The position numbers were made by a program, and so were the translations under genes. Shown piece by piece: positions 9,946-21,541 of a stretch of 64,000 nt of DNA; position 1 is the stretch's first letter, and each line of letters opens with the position of its first letter. Source of the stretch: Prosapia bicincta (taxonomy: Eukaryota; Arthropoda; Insecta; Hemiptera; Cercopidae); contig JBAIZL010000001.1 of NCBI GenBank assembly GCA_036971475.1, forward strand, positions 286,650,425 to 286,714,424, in the 5' to 3' direction. The notes under the pieces were generated by a model that had not been told where the DNA came from, did not search any database, and saw only the letters and a list, made by a program, of their open reading frames with translations.

Positions 9946-10521
9946 TTTATCTTTGGATTTTCGTGAATTTGTATTGGGAAATATCCCATTGCGGTAAACG
10001 TAAGCCGGAGACTAAGATAAAAGTTTGTGTTAAGGTCTCTGGCAATTACAAAATATTTGTTCAAATTTATACACACAAATATATACTAATATCACGATAA
10101 ATTTCGTCTCTAAATCATGATAACTTTGGAACGAAACGTCCGATTTCGATCTAAGTTTGTAAGCAGATGTAATTTGTTATTTGTGGGAATATGTTTGTTA
10201 ATAGGAAGAATCGATCAATCAGCTGTTGACTTTATGACTACTTTTTTAATACGGTAAAGGAGTTTTTCATTTTCTACGAAAAATGTTATGTATATCTTAA
10301 ATGCATAAAGAATAAAATCCAATCTGGAGAAACACAATTTTATATAAGATTTTTAAAGTATAACAAAAAGTATAGGGGATCGATCATTCACTAAATTTAC
10401 TGAATAGTGTTGCAGCCCAGAAGGAACATTTTAGATGTCAGTATTGATTAAAACAATTATTTCTTTAAATAAAGTATGGTTTTAAGTTTGTTTACAATCT
10501 ATTAAACTAGAACATTTAAAA
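9946..10521. other. no gene seen
   Basis: Ordinary AT-rich sequence with no open frame above background, no hairpin and no recognised repeat. Confidence 0.4.
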
Positions 10522-10643
10522 TAAGATTTTCAGAGCATATAAGACCATTCAAAACTAATAATAAAAACGCATATAATGTAACAGAACACCTAATATCACA
10601 AAATAATATAATAACAAATTACGAAAATAACCTAGTTACACTT
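10522..10643 (+). pseudogene. Penelope-like element endonuclease (C-terminal fragment), left piece
   Basis: The frame reads FSEHIRPFK, then NVTEHLISQNN and YENNLVTL, which resembles the region after the GIY-YIG core in Penelope-like endonucleases (RFxEHxxxF and HLxxxxH motifs). It is interrupted at 10644 by the solo LTR and continues in the same frame at 12662. Confidence 0.55.
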
Positions 10644-12661
10644 TCTTACCGACCTTTTTCTCCTGCCTTACTTTGGCCCTTTCTTTTCACCAATTGCTAA
10701 GTCAGTAAGAAAGTAATGGTTTATCCATTGACTACGAACCTAGTTTCATAGACCTGTGCCTCAAGGAATAAACCTCTCAGAGGAACCAACCCCTGAATTT
10801 TTGATAAAACCAATTAGCCTCCGATAAGACCTGTTCAAGCTCCTTTTCGGGTAGTGGAATCTTTGAGAGACACTTGTGATTTAAAGACTATACCTGGATA
10901 TCTAGTGAACTTATCTTATTTAGAATGAAAACACAGCTAATTGGAAAATATACCTTTTTATTTATTTGTTCCAAGGTTCAAATTAATTATTATTGTTTTT
11001 ATTTAATTTAACAGGATTTTCTTGACTAATTACTTTTTCAAAATTTCATACAACTAGCCATTTAATTAAACATTATTATCTCATTCTATGTTTTTAAATT
11101 TTCTTATTATCATTAATTTTGTATATAATTTAAATTATCAAAGTTACCATAATTAATTTTGTATATAGTTTTGATTGTTACAGTTAAATTTAACATATTT
11201 TAAAATCTGATTCTTTTTCAAACACTTAATATTACTATTTAATGCCTTTAGGCTAGGCCTTGAACAATTAACTTCTTTAGAAATTATTCATTAGAAATTT
11301 ACTTAGAAAAAGCCATATAAGATATACACCTTTATACTTCATCCATACATTCCCACAGCGATGGGAATGGAAAGTCAATTTTGAATCTTTGTTACTTAAA
11401 TTTGGGTAACCTAAGAGAGTTGACTAATCAGTCCCTTAGGTTATTCCCATCTTATTTAATTTTGAATTTAAGTTAATATAATTTGAAGTAAAATGTTATT
11501 TAAAAAGAATAATTAAATTGATTATATAACCTTGTACTGTAGAAATATTTTTATCTTCATTAATTTTGTCATCTGTCGGTCCCGCTACAGCTTCAAGGGT
11601 CTTGGTAGGTAGGCGTCTCTCCATAATTTCGTTTAATCTTCTTATTTTCTTTAATTTTGCATTTTGGTGGTCGAAATTTTGTTCTGGTTATATATAAGCC
11701 CTTGCTCATATATATCTTCCTTCCCCTGATCACATCGTAGCACTTTTTACTCTGTTTCTAGCACATTTTTTCTTGTCCTGGTCGCATGGTACTAAAACAC
11801 GTCTGCTCGCCTTGAGAGCCTAATGCATTCTAATTCTGGATAGCGTCTCTTTTGTGAGGCCCGTCTTCTCCAATTTCAAACTTCCCACGCCCTAGTATCC
11901 ATTTTTCAACTTTTGCCCAATCAGAAAGCCGTTGCCATAGCAATTGACTTTGTTTGTTCGGAAATTGTGAACTAAGATTAGTTTCACTTTTTGTAAAAGG
12001 CGTTTCTGTATTCTGATGTGTCCTTTCCATTTTTACCTTTTATTTAATAACGTATTTGACTTTATTTCTTCTTATTTAATTTAATTTTCTTTTTAAAATT
12101 CTTAATCCAAAGTTCGACTGTAGCGCTTTCGTTTCATAGTGACAAGATTTATAATCAATACCCTAGGCGGATTTTTCCGGAATCAAATATGACTGCTTCT
12201 AGTATAGCCTAATTTCTAGGCTATTACATTTTAACATTTAATCTTTACTTTTACATAAATACTATTTTCCCTAGCTAGGCCTAATTTACTTTCCTCACAT
12301 CTTATAAATTTACATTCTTTATTCCTGATTATATTTAAGTACAACTATTTTAATAGCCGGCATCTAGGCCGAGTTTGTTATACTACACAATTACCGTCTT
12401 TTTTGTATACATAATTTAGGCTATCCACTTTGAAGTGATAATTTTTCTTATTGATTATAATTTATGTTTTTTAAGTCTAAAGTTATTTCTAATTTTCTTC
12501 ATTTTACTATTATTTACCCTAGTTTTAATATTATTATTATTATTATAATGCTTTAAAATTTTTACATATAAATTTAGCCAATTATTTACCCAGGTTAGGT
12601 TTGATTCTGGTATTCTGTACAATTACCCTGATTCTTTGCATCGGACATTCTGGCCGCTGCA
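10644..12661 (-). repeat. solo LTR of the Gag-Pro element family
   Basis: It aligns along its whole 2018 bp with 5332-7347 but with scattered substitutions and small indels, so it is older. It is flanked on both sides by ACTT (10640-10643 and 12662-12665), a probable 4-bp target duplication. Internal sequence is absent, as expected after LTR-LTR recombination. Confidence 0.85.
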
Positions 12662-12760
12662 ACTTGCAATCAATAATAATCCAAAAGTACTAAACTCACT
12701 AGAAAAATACCACATTTGTCAAAACAAAACACAATAACCTAATTAACCGACAGACAACAT
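12662..12760 (+). pseudogene. Penelope-like endonuclease fragment, right piece
   Basis: It reads LNSLEKYHICQN, like the conserved LLE(K)xEI segment that supplies the catalytic Glu of GIY-YIG nucleases. It ends at stop codons near 12740. Counting one copy of ACTT, it is in frame with 10522-10643. Confidence 0.5.
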
Positions 12761-12960
12761 ATACAAACGACATACTCTACGAAACACATATGATATCAAC
12801 AAGTACCAACACCACAGAAAATGGCATCAGAAAAATATAGAAAAATACTTCAATGTTTCAACAATAATCGAGTGACCGATAAGTGCCTCATCGCAAGGTA
12901 AAAATTGATTGCAGAAAATGGTGGAATAATTGTTTACAATTACATATTATAATACTCTCC

Positions 12961-13060
<100 letters not shown>

Positions 13061-13094
13061 AATTAAAAATATTTCAAAAACAAGAATACTTTTA

Positions 13095-15150
13095 ATGAAT
13101 ATATTTATTCAAAGCTTTTCGCCGATAAAATGGTACCAGCATCTTCATAAAAATAATTATCTAATAAAATATTTTTTATTTCAAAAAAAAATGAACACTC
13201 TAACCAAAAAACTAGATATATTAAAAATGAACAAAGATAAAAATAATGAAGTAATCACACAACATCATAAGTTTCACCCCAATTTTGTTAATTTAACAAA
13301 TACAAAGTTCAGCCAAAATGAAATAAAAATTTTAGAAAACAATAATAAAATCAACCTTAAAAAAGATATGAAAAGAAATATTGATACAATAATAATAGAT
13401 ACTGAATTGGCGATCAATAAATTAAAAGTAGAGGAACAAGAAAATATGCGAATAAAAACCTCACATGAAATAATAAAGTTAATTAAAAATAACAAAACTA
13501 ATCATACACACATAAAACAATATTCGCAAATTAATCAAATTAAACAAAAATTACAAAATAATGCACTTATTATGACAAAGGCTGATAAAGGTAATGCTGT
13601 AGTTATTATTGATAAACAAGAACATATAAATAAAACTGAAAATTATATATCTAAAAACCAATATACACAAATAAATAAAGATCCCACAGACAAATATCAA
13701 AATGAAATAGAAAATATAATAAAAACATCATCTAAATTATTTAATCAAAAATATACTAATAATTACATAAATGAGAATCCTAAAATTCCAAGATGAAATG
13801 GACTAATTAAATTGCACAAAGACGATAAACCAATTAGGCCATTAGTTAATTTTACAACTGCTCCTTCTTATAAAATTTCAAAATATTTGGCTTTATAACT
13901 TAAAGATAAGGTAAAATTAAATAATACTCATAATATAAAAAACTCAATTGAGCTTATTGAAAAATTAAAAGATATTAAAATTGATAATAATAAAAAATTA
14001 ATATCATTTGATGTTACTAACATGTATAATAACATACCTATAATGAAAACACTTGAAATAATAAAACATAATATAGATACATTTGAAAAGGATGACATAT
14101 TAACACAAGAAATAATAAATACATTAAAAATCATATTAAATCAAAATTATTTTTAAATAATAATAAAATTTATAAACAAAAGGATGGATTAACAATGGGC
14201 TCTCCAATGTCCAGCATATTATCGGAAATATTTTACAAAATATAGACATTGAAATAGATAAGATTATTAAACATATGATCAAAATGGACACTGGTTTAGA
14301 TATGTAGATGATGGATTATACATATAAAATAATAATGGTTTAAATATTGACAAAATATTAAAATGTATAAATAATATACACAAAAATATAAAATTTACTC
14401 ATGAATTTGAATCAAAAAATAAACTAAATTATTTAGATATTACAATTACTAGAAATAATGAATCATTTGAATATAATATATATAGAAAACCAACGCAGAC
14501 AAATCAAATAATACCTAATTATTCAAATCATCCATATAACCAAAAAATGGCAGCGCTTTATAATTTACTACATAGAATGCACAAAATACCAATGACCTTA
14601 AATGATTAAATAAAAGAGAAAAATATAATATATCAAATTGCTTTAGAAAATGGATATAAAAGAAAAACTATAGATAAATTAAATAATAACATAATAAGAA
14701 AACAGAAACTCGAAAATAACTTTGTACCTAATAAGCGAGAAAATATTTGGACAACTTTTACATTTACTGGTAACGAAATAAACAAAATTACAAGATTATT
14801 TAAAGAAACAAATTTACAAATTACATATAAAACTGATAATAAAATTAAAAATTTAATAAACAATAACAAAAATCAAAATAATATGCACGAAAGAAATGGA
14901 GTATATAATATAAAATGTCAAATTTGTAATAAATTATATGTAGGACAAACAAAAAAGAAATTAAAAGAAAGATACAAAGAACATTTAAACGCTTATTTCA
15001 AACCACAAATCAACTCATATACAAATCAAATTTAGCTACTCATTGTATTAATAATGGATACGAGTTTCCGGAAATAGAAAATATGAAATTAATAAAAGAA
15101 TTAAATAAAGGATTAAAAATGAATATATTTGAAAAAAAGGTAAAAATATT
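13095..15150 (+). pseudogene. Penelope-like reverse transcriptase with GIY-YIG endonuclease, broken
   Basis: The 233-codon N-terminal frame (13095-13796) includes ALIMTKADKGNAVVI, a typical start of the PLE RT. A TGA at 13794 precedes GLIKLHKDDKPIRPLVN. Then come SFDVTNMYNNIP, TMGSPMSSILSEIF (14195-14236), YVDD (14301-14312), YLDITITR and IPNYSNHP. The GIY-YIG domain follows: GVY at about 14899, CxxC, YVGQTKKKLKERYKEH ending near 14985. At least three frameshifts or stops (13794, 13898, around 14155, 14290, 14329) break it, so no active enzyme is encoded. In a working element this enzyme reverse-transcribes RNA at a nick made by the GIY-YIG nuclease. Confidence 0.9.
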
Positions 15151-15161
15151 TTATTAGATAA

Positions 15162-15214
15162 TTATTTTCTTGAAGATGCTGGTACTATTTTATCGGCGAA
15201 AAGCTTTGAATAAA
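15162..15214 (+). ncRNA. decayed type I hammerhead motif in the PLE right terminus
   Basis: TTGAAGA (15170-15176; consensus CTGANGA, first base mutated), helix II GCTGGTA/TATCGGC (15178-15184/15191-15197), GAAA (15198-15201), a short AA-GC-TT helix III, and helix I pairing 15208-15210 with 15167-15169. The C-to-T change in the core should abolish cleavage. The left terminus has the inverse copy, also mutated. Confidence 0.5.
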
Positions 15215-15291
15215 TATATTCATTAAAAGTATTCTTGTTTTTGAAATATTTTAAATTTATTAACTATATTACAAGAAAACATATCACCATA

Positions 15292-15491
<200 letters not shown>

Positions 15492-15498
15492 TTTATTG

Positions 15499-15720
15499 AG
15501 ATGGTGTATATAATATAAAATGTCAAGATTGTAATCAACCATATGTAGGACAAACAAAAAAGAAATTAAAGGAAAGGAATAAAGAACATCAAAGAGCTTA
15601 TGTAAAACCGAACATATAGAAATCAAATTTAACTACTCATTGTATCAATAATGGACAAAGATTTTATGAATCAGGAAATGTGAAATGAATTTAAAAAATT
15701 AACAAAGGAATAAAAATAAG
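15499..15720 (+). pseudogene. second Penelope-like GIY-YIG endonuclease fragment
   Basis: It reads DGVYNIKCQDCN, then PYVGQTKKKLKER and NKEHQRAYVKP before a stop, paralogous to 14896-15000 with different substitutions. It ends at a (TA)n run (15722-15758). It is a separate 5'-truncated insertion or a rearranged piece. Confidence 0.8.
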
Positions 15721-15763
<43 letters not shown>

Positions 15764-15896
15764 CATTTGACATTTAAAAACATAAAGCGAAAGACAAATT
15801 GATTAATTTACAAATGCTAGTGAAATGTTATACAGAGCACAGTAGCGTAATTATGATAAATAAATTAAAATAACCCTTACTACAAATATTTAAACA

Positions 15897-15942
15897 CTCT
15901 TGATGTACATTTCGCCAACACAGTTAGCATCATCAGAAGGTT
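15897..15942 (-). ncRNA. type I hammerhead ribozyme motif (left arm)
   Basis: On the minus strand: CTGATGA (15930-15936), helix II GCTAA/TTGGC, GAAA, helix III ATG-TA-CAT, cleavage expected after C, helix I AAG/CTT. It mirrors the copy at 16004-16050. Confidence 0.55.
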
Positions 15943-16003
15943 ACAAACATACTGGGACTAAAAAGAAACAGTACACGTTTCTTTTTAGACCCAGTATGTT
16001 TGT

Positions 16004-16050
16004 AACCTTCTGATGATGCTAATTGTGTTGGCGAAATGTGCATCAAGGGT
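16004..16050 (+). ncRNA. type I hammerhead ribozyme motif (right arm)
   Basis: Core CTGATGA (16010-16016), helix II GCTAA/TTGGC (16018-16022/16028-16032), GAAA (16033-16036), helix III ATG-TG-CAT (16036-16043), cleavage predicted between C16044 and A16045, helix I AAGG (16045-16048) with CCTT (16006-16009). All core positions match the consensus. Confidence 0.65.
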
Positions 16051-16227
16051 GTTTAAATATTTGTAGTAATTGTTATTGTTATTTATTTATCAAATTCTAG
16101 TGAAATCAAACACCAAACTATTTACAAGGTCATTGATGCCATATCAAACATTATGTAGAAGTATATTACTAATAAACATATGTTTGTACATATGGTTTAA
16201 TTTTTGTAAAAAATTTTGTTTAATAAT

Positions 16228-16296
16228 TTTTTTCCTGAAGATGCTAATATAATTATATTAACGAAAAGCTTTATTGGCGAAAAGCTTTGAAAAATA
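16228..16296 (+). ncRNA. hammerhead-like relic with duplicated GAAA segment
   Basis: CTGAAGA (16235-16241) and a strong helix II (16243-16250/16255-16262) are followed by GAAAAGCTTT at 16263 and again at 16279. Only the second copy is followed by GAAAAA, which pairs with the TTTTTTC before the core. A short duplication therefore disrupts the motif. A (TA)n run at 16339-16399 follows. Confidence 0.45.
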
Positions 16297-16337
16297 TATA
16301 AATGAAAACAATTCCTGTATTTCAAATATTTTTTTCC

Positions 16338-16338
<1 letters not shown>

Positions 16339-16399
<61 letters not shown>
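16339..16399. repeat. (TA)n microsatellite
   Basis: Uninterrupted TA run at the right border of the PLE cluster. Confidence 0.95.
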
Positions 16400-16401
<2 letters not shown>

Positions 16402-16907
16402 CCTACCTTATGAATGGTACCTTATTATATTGCATTTTGGTTTTTACTGCTTTAAGTAAATTGAAATGATAAAATTTTAGATTTAGTGTGGTTAAAAATA
16501 TGCAAAAAATAAGCAAAATATTATAATTATTATCTGAATATAGCAATCGCTAGTTGAACGTTTCATCTACGTTTTATCCAAAACCGTCAATATTTTTAAC
16601 AAAATTGCTTTTCTAACTTCCAATTTTCTCAGAGCCTACTTCAGTCCCAAATTTGTAATATAATCCATCCGTTTTAAAATTGAACATTGTAATTTATTTG
16701 TAATAACAAAGCAGCAAAGGATGGTGGCAGGACGGACCTAATAGGGCGTGAAATGGCATCGTGTTTTGATCTGCTAATCCCACAACGAGCCCCCGGTCCT
16801 TGTTAACCTTAGCAAGTGAGGCGGAAAACTACGTGCTAACACTGTTTCTTTGTAATGACGGCTTTGCCTTTGAACTTACATTTTCCTTTCTTCCTTTCAT
16901 TTTCCAG
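16400..16907. other. no gene seen; ends in a strong polypyrimidine tract
   Basis: Unremarkable AT-rich DNA until about 16690, then GC-richer, with a 27-nt pyrimidine-rich tract ending CAG at 16905-16907. Confidence 0.4.
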
Positions 16908-17003
16908 TTGGCTGATGGCAGCCTTTGTTATGGGATGGACTCTTCCTCAGGCATTATATTTAGTCGCCGACCCTGTGGCTGCAGTTTATTGTTTTATAGC
17001 ACT
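16908..17003 (+). CDS. candidate orphan coding exon, hydrophobic
   Basis: A 96-bp open segment lies between a strong acceptor (TTTTCCAG, ending 16907) and a strong donor (ACT|GTAAGC at 17004). One leading base, 31 codons and two trailing bases give a symmetric exon that keeps frame when skipped. The encoded WLMAAFVMGW, LPQALYLVA and AVYCFIA are hydrophobic and would suit a membrane-spanning segment. I do not recognise the protein, and no neighbouring exon is visible. A chance splice-like arrangement is possible. Confidence 0.35.
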
Positions 17004-18036
17004 GTAAGCTAAAATCTTGGTTGAGGATTTTTTTTTACATCAGGCAGTGTTCGGTTACAACAGAGTTTATTTTAATTGGAGAAAGTCAGATACCACAGAG
17101 AAATTGCATTCTGTTATTTTCTGTGTTGATGGAAGGTTTTACGTTCAAGAGGTGATTGTGGAAAAAAATATTCTAAGAATATTTCAGATACAACGTTCTA
17201 TTTCTTATCATCATTTTGAATCCATTTAGGAAAATAATTTCGTTTATATAATTGTTATGTTTAAAGGGAGAATTTTTACCTCCATATCTGCCCTGATTGA
17301 AGTACACATTAGTATTTTGATTTGTAATACTGTAGGTTTAAAATTAAATACTTTACCAAAGGAACAGTGAGGAGGGTTTGAAAGTTAATTACTGAAACGT
17401 AACATAAATTTGAAACCATATATTAGCTGAACAAATTGTTTAATTACACAATTTTGTGACTAGATTAATATTAATTTCAGGAATTAGATCAGAGCAAGGG
17501 TGTAGCTACAGAGGTTACTTAACCTTAGATGATTAATAGTATTTTCTAATCATTTATCGGCTAAAAAATTATTTACAATTGCTAGTTGTGCAACAGGTTT
17601 CATATTACTGTAATTTCAAACTCATATATGAAATTCAAATATGATAATTCCAAGATAGTTTTCGTACAAAGCGAGTTGACAGTAAACTCGTGTCTGTAGA
17701 TAAATTGGCATTTGCAATACGCATAGAAATCTTAATAATAATCTACGTAGCTTATTTATCAATGGCTTAATATTGAGAAAATATATTATTAAATAGCGTC
17801 TAAACAGCCTAAATATCTAGTTAACATCGAAATATCAAAACATATCATAGACTCGTTCATTCTTTTTAAAACTGTAAAAATAGGATTTATGTTTGTTCAG
17901 TTGCATGTATTAGTTGCTGGACACAAGTCGAATGTATTTTACCTGCTATAATCACTAAACCCATGAATTTTTTACCTCCTCTAACCGATGGCGAATGTAT
18001 ATTTACATGCTCTAACCTTTGACGAATTTATTATAC
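17004..18036. other. no gene seen
   Basis: AT-rich DNA. It might be intron if the exon at 16908 is real. No repeats stand out. Confidence 0.4.
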
Positions 18037-18037
18037 A

Positions 18038-18089
<52 letters not shown>

Positions 18090-18092
18090 TGT

Positions 18093-18151
<59 letters not shown>
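18037..18151. repeat. (GT)n microsatellite
   Basis: GT run with single C and T interruptions near 18089 and 18099. Confidence 0.95.
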
Positions 18152-18152
<1 letters not shown>

Positions 18153-19099
18153 TGTGTTGATTTAAAAAGCTACTTCGGTTTATAATAGTTGGGTAGGATA
18201 CCAAACGGATCCACAGGAAACGAGGTTCTCTCAGAACGGATGTGACGCGTCACGTATTAGTATTGGAATCTCTGAGCGGTAAATCTGTCATGAAATTAAT
18301 CTTGTAGGTCCATTACGACACTAAAGCCTATGTCTACATCTGTTACCAAATCCTACTTCACTCCCACCATAGGCACTTGATACAGACTACCCCGAAATTG
18401 CCGCCATTGAATAAGAAGCCAACATATAGATAATATGTTCACAAGAAAGCGGTAGTTTCGAGAAAATATTTTATTATATATTTGGAATCTTACATCTTTT
18501 TTTATACTCAGTTTACATTACCATAAGACTTAGTTATGTAGACAACCTGTAGATTTGCCTAAACTGTAGGCCTAAACTTTCCTAACCAATCTGTCAATAG
18601 CATATTGTTTTAACTTTATCATTGAAAAATATTAATACAATCTGTAACTATATTTTATAAGTCGCTTTTTTTATAAGATATGAGGCTTTTCAATATGGTT
18701 TTTTATTAAAATATAGACTACTTACTATTAAAACATGGCACTATAATATTAGAGTTGTTTAAAATATTTAAGCGATGCAGATTAAACTAGAATGATTAAG
18801 GCAATAAGTTAGTTGCCGAAGCGTTGCACTAATTAAATAAACTTCACAAGCATTCAACAGTTTATCATTTATCTATAATTATTAGGTTTGGGCTTATCTT
18901 CTTCAATCCTGCATAGCATATATTTAACCTATTTTTTTAGTTTTGTTTATTTTTTAAGATTTCAAATAGTTTTAAAATAATTCCTCTTAGAAATAAGCTT
19001 AAACATTGTTTATACCAAATATTTCGTTTCTTACATTTGTCCTAGTAAGTCTAGTGCAAATATAGTGTTGTTTGATTTAAATTCCGTCATAAGAAACAA
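18152..19099. other. no gene seen
   Basis: The first 250 bp are less AT-rich (CG at several places); no open frame or repeat is supported. Confidence 0.4.
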
Positions 19100-21541
19100 A
19101 GTCTAGACATGTCATTGGGTCAGGACATTTGTCTTGGGTAACGCGCCTTACTCTACACAGAGGATAATGAAACCAGACATGTCATTTGGTAGGGAAAATG
19201 ACTTGTTTAACATGCCTTACTCTACACAGAGGGTAATAAGTCCAGGCATGTCATTGGGTAAGGAAATATGTCTTGGGTATCGTTGTTTACTCTTTACAAG
19301 GGATAATAAGTCCAGGCGTGACATTGGGTAAGGAAAGATGTCTTGGGTAACGTTGTTTACTCTATTCAGGGGATAATAAGTTCAGGCATGTCATTGGGTA
19401 AGGGAAGTTGTCTTGGGTAACGCACCTTACTCTATACAGAGGATAATAAGTCCAAGCATGTCACTGGGTAAGGAAAGATGTCATTGGGTAAGGAAAGATG
19501 TCTTGGGTAACGTTGTTTATTCTATACAGGGGATAATAAGTCCAGGCGTGACATTGGGTAAGGAAAGATGTCTTGGGTAACGTTGTTTACTCTATTCAGG
19601 GGATAATAAGTTCAGGCATGTCATTGGGTAAGGGAAGTTGTCTTGGGTAACGCACCTTACTCTATACAGAGGGTAATAAGTCCAGGCATGTCATTGGGTA
19701 AGGAAATATGTCTTGGGTATCGTTGTTTACTCTTTACAAGGGATAATAAGTCCAGGCGTGACATTGGGTAAGGAAAGATGTCTTGGGTAACGTTGTTTAC
19801 TCTATTCAGGGGATAATAAGTCCAAGCATGTCACTGGGTAAGGAAAGATGTCATTGGGTAAGGAAAGATGTCTTGGGTAACGTTGTTTATTCTATACAGG
19901 GGATAATAAGTCCAGGCATGTCATTGGGTAAGGAAAGATGTCTTGGGCAATGTACCTTACTCTATATAGAGAATAATAAATCCAAGCAAGTCATTGGGTA
20001 AGGAGAGATGTCTTTGGGTAACGTTGTTTACTCTATAGAGAGGATAATAAGCCCAGACATGTCATTGGGTTAGGAAAGATGTCTTGGGTAACGTTGTTTA
20101 CTCTATACAGGGGATAATAAGTCCAAGCTTGTCATTGGGTAAGGAAAGATGTCTTGGGTAACGTAACGTTGTTTACTCTATGCAGGCGATAATAACTCCA
20201 GGCATGTCATTGGGTAAGGAGAGATGTCTTTGGGTAACGTTGTTTACTCTATAGAGAGGATAATAAGCCCAGACATGTCATTGGGTTAGGAAAGATGTCT
20301 TGGATAACGTTGTTTACTCTATACAGGGGATAATAAGTCCAAGCTTGTCATTGGGTAAGGAAAGATGTCTTGGGTAACGTAACGTTGTTTACTCTATGCA
20401 GGCGATAATAACTCCAGGCATGTCATTGGGTAAGGAAAGATGTCTTGGGTAACGTTGTTTACTCTCTACAGGGGATAAGTCCAGGCATGTCATTGGGTAA
20501 GGAAAGATGTCTTGGGTAACGTTGTTTTCTCTATACAAGGGATAATAACTCCAGGCATGTCAATGGGTAATGAGAGATGTATTGGGTAACGATGTTTACT
20601 CTACACAAGGGATAATAACTCCAGGCATGCCATTGGGTTAGAAAAGATGTCTTGGGTAACGTTGTTTACTCTATACAGGGGATAATAACGCCAAGCATGT
20701 CATTGGGTAAGGAAAGATGTCTTGGGTAACGTTGTTTACTCTATACAGGGGATAATAACTTCAATCATGTCATTGGGTAAGGAAAAATATCCTGGATAAC
20801 GTTGTTTACTCTACACAGAGGATAATAAGCCCAGACATTACATTGGGTAGGAAAAATTTTTTGGGTAATGTACCTTACTCTATATAGAGGATAATAAATC
20901 CAAGCATGTCATTGGGTAAGGAAAGATGTCTTGGGTAACGCTGTTTACTCTATACATTGGATAATAAGTCAAGGCACGTCAATGGGTAACGAGAGATGTA
21001 TTGGGTAACGATGTTTACTCTACACAGAGGATAATAAGCCCAGATATGTCATTGGGTAAGGAAAGATGTCTTGGGTAATGTACCTTACTCTATATAGAGG
21101 ATAATAAATCCAAGTATGTCATTGGGTAAGGAAAGATGCCTTGGGTAACGTAACGTTATTTACTCTATACAGGGGATAATGACTCCAAGCATGTCATTGG
21201 GTAAGGAAACATATCCTGGGTAATATTATTTACTCTACACAGAGAATAATAATAAGCCCAGACATGTCATTGGGTAAGGAAAGATGTCTTGGATAGTGTA
21301 CCGTACTCTATATAGATGATAATAAATCCAGACATGTCATTGGGTAAGGAAAGATGTCTTGGGTAATGTACCGTACTCTATATAGATGATAATAAATCCA
21401 GGCATGTCATTGGGTAAGGAAAGATGCCTTGGGTAACGTTGTTTACTCTATACAGGTAATATAAGTCCAGGCATGTCATTGGGTAAGGAAAGATTTTTTG
21501 GCTAACGTTGTTTACTCTATACAGAGTATGATAAGACTAGG
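19100..21541. repeat. 70-bp-unit minisatellite, about 35 copies
   Basis: The unit contains GTCATTGGGTAAGGAAAGAT, then CTTGGGTAACGTTGTTTACT and CTATACAGGGGATAATAAG. Copies vary by a few bases. Insertions and higher-order blocks are visible: the variant TTCAGGCATGTCATTGGG with AAGGGAAGTTG recurs at about 19380 and 19610, and a block around 19990-20170 recurs at 20180-20360. Outer units (from 19100, and 21240 onward) are more diverged. Unit length is not a multiple of three, so short open frames inside it are not genes. Confidence 0.95.

Larger units (their letters stand above)
13061..15262 (+). mobile_element. Penelope-like element with inverted termini (degenerate)
   Basis: About 115 bp at 13065-13180 is inverted at about 15140-15258 with few mismatches. 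Between them lies the RT/endonuclease pseudogene. (AT)n tracts border both ends (12992-13057 and 15296-15357). Both termini carry a decayed hammerhead motif. Penelope-like elements are known to have pseudo-LTRs in direct or inverted arrangement. Confidence 0.85.
15827..16090. mobile_element. foldback unit with paired hammerhead motifs
   Basis: Arms 15879-15970 and 15977-16068 are inverted copies with few mismatches. The unit is flanked by CAAATGCTAGTGAAAT (15811-15826) and CAAATTCTAGTGAAAT (16091-16106), a 16-bp target duplication with one mismatch. The long duplication points to target-primed retro-insertion rather than a cut-and-paste transposon. Confidence 0.75.

Noticed and set aside
19134..20001. 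Repetitive open frames in the minisatellite (MGNVVYSIQGIISP type)
   Set aside because: The 70-bp unit is not a multiple of three and frames are soon closed by stops; no sign of selection on protein.
19100..21541. CRISPR-like array
   Set aside because: Units are contiguous and vary throughout with no unique spacers; the genome is eukaryotic.
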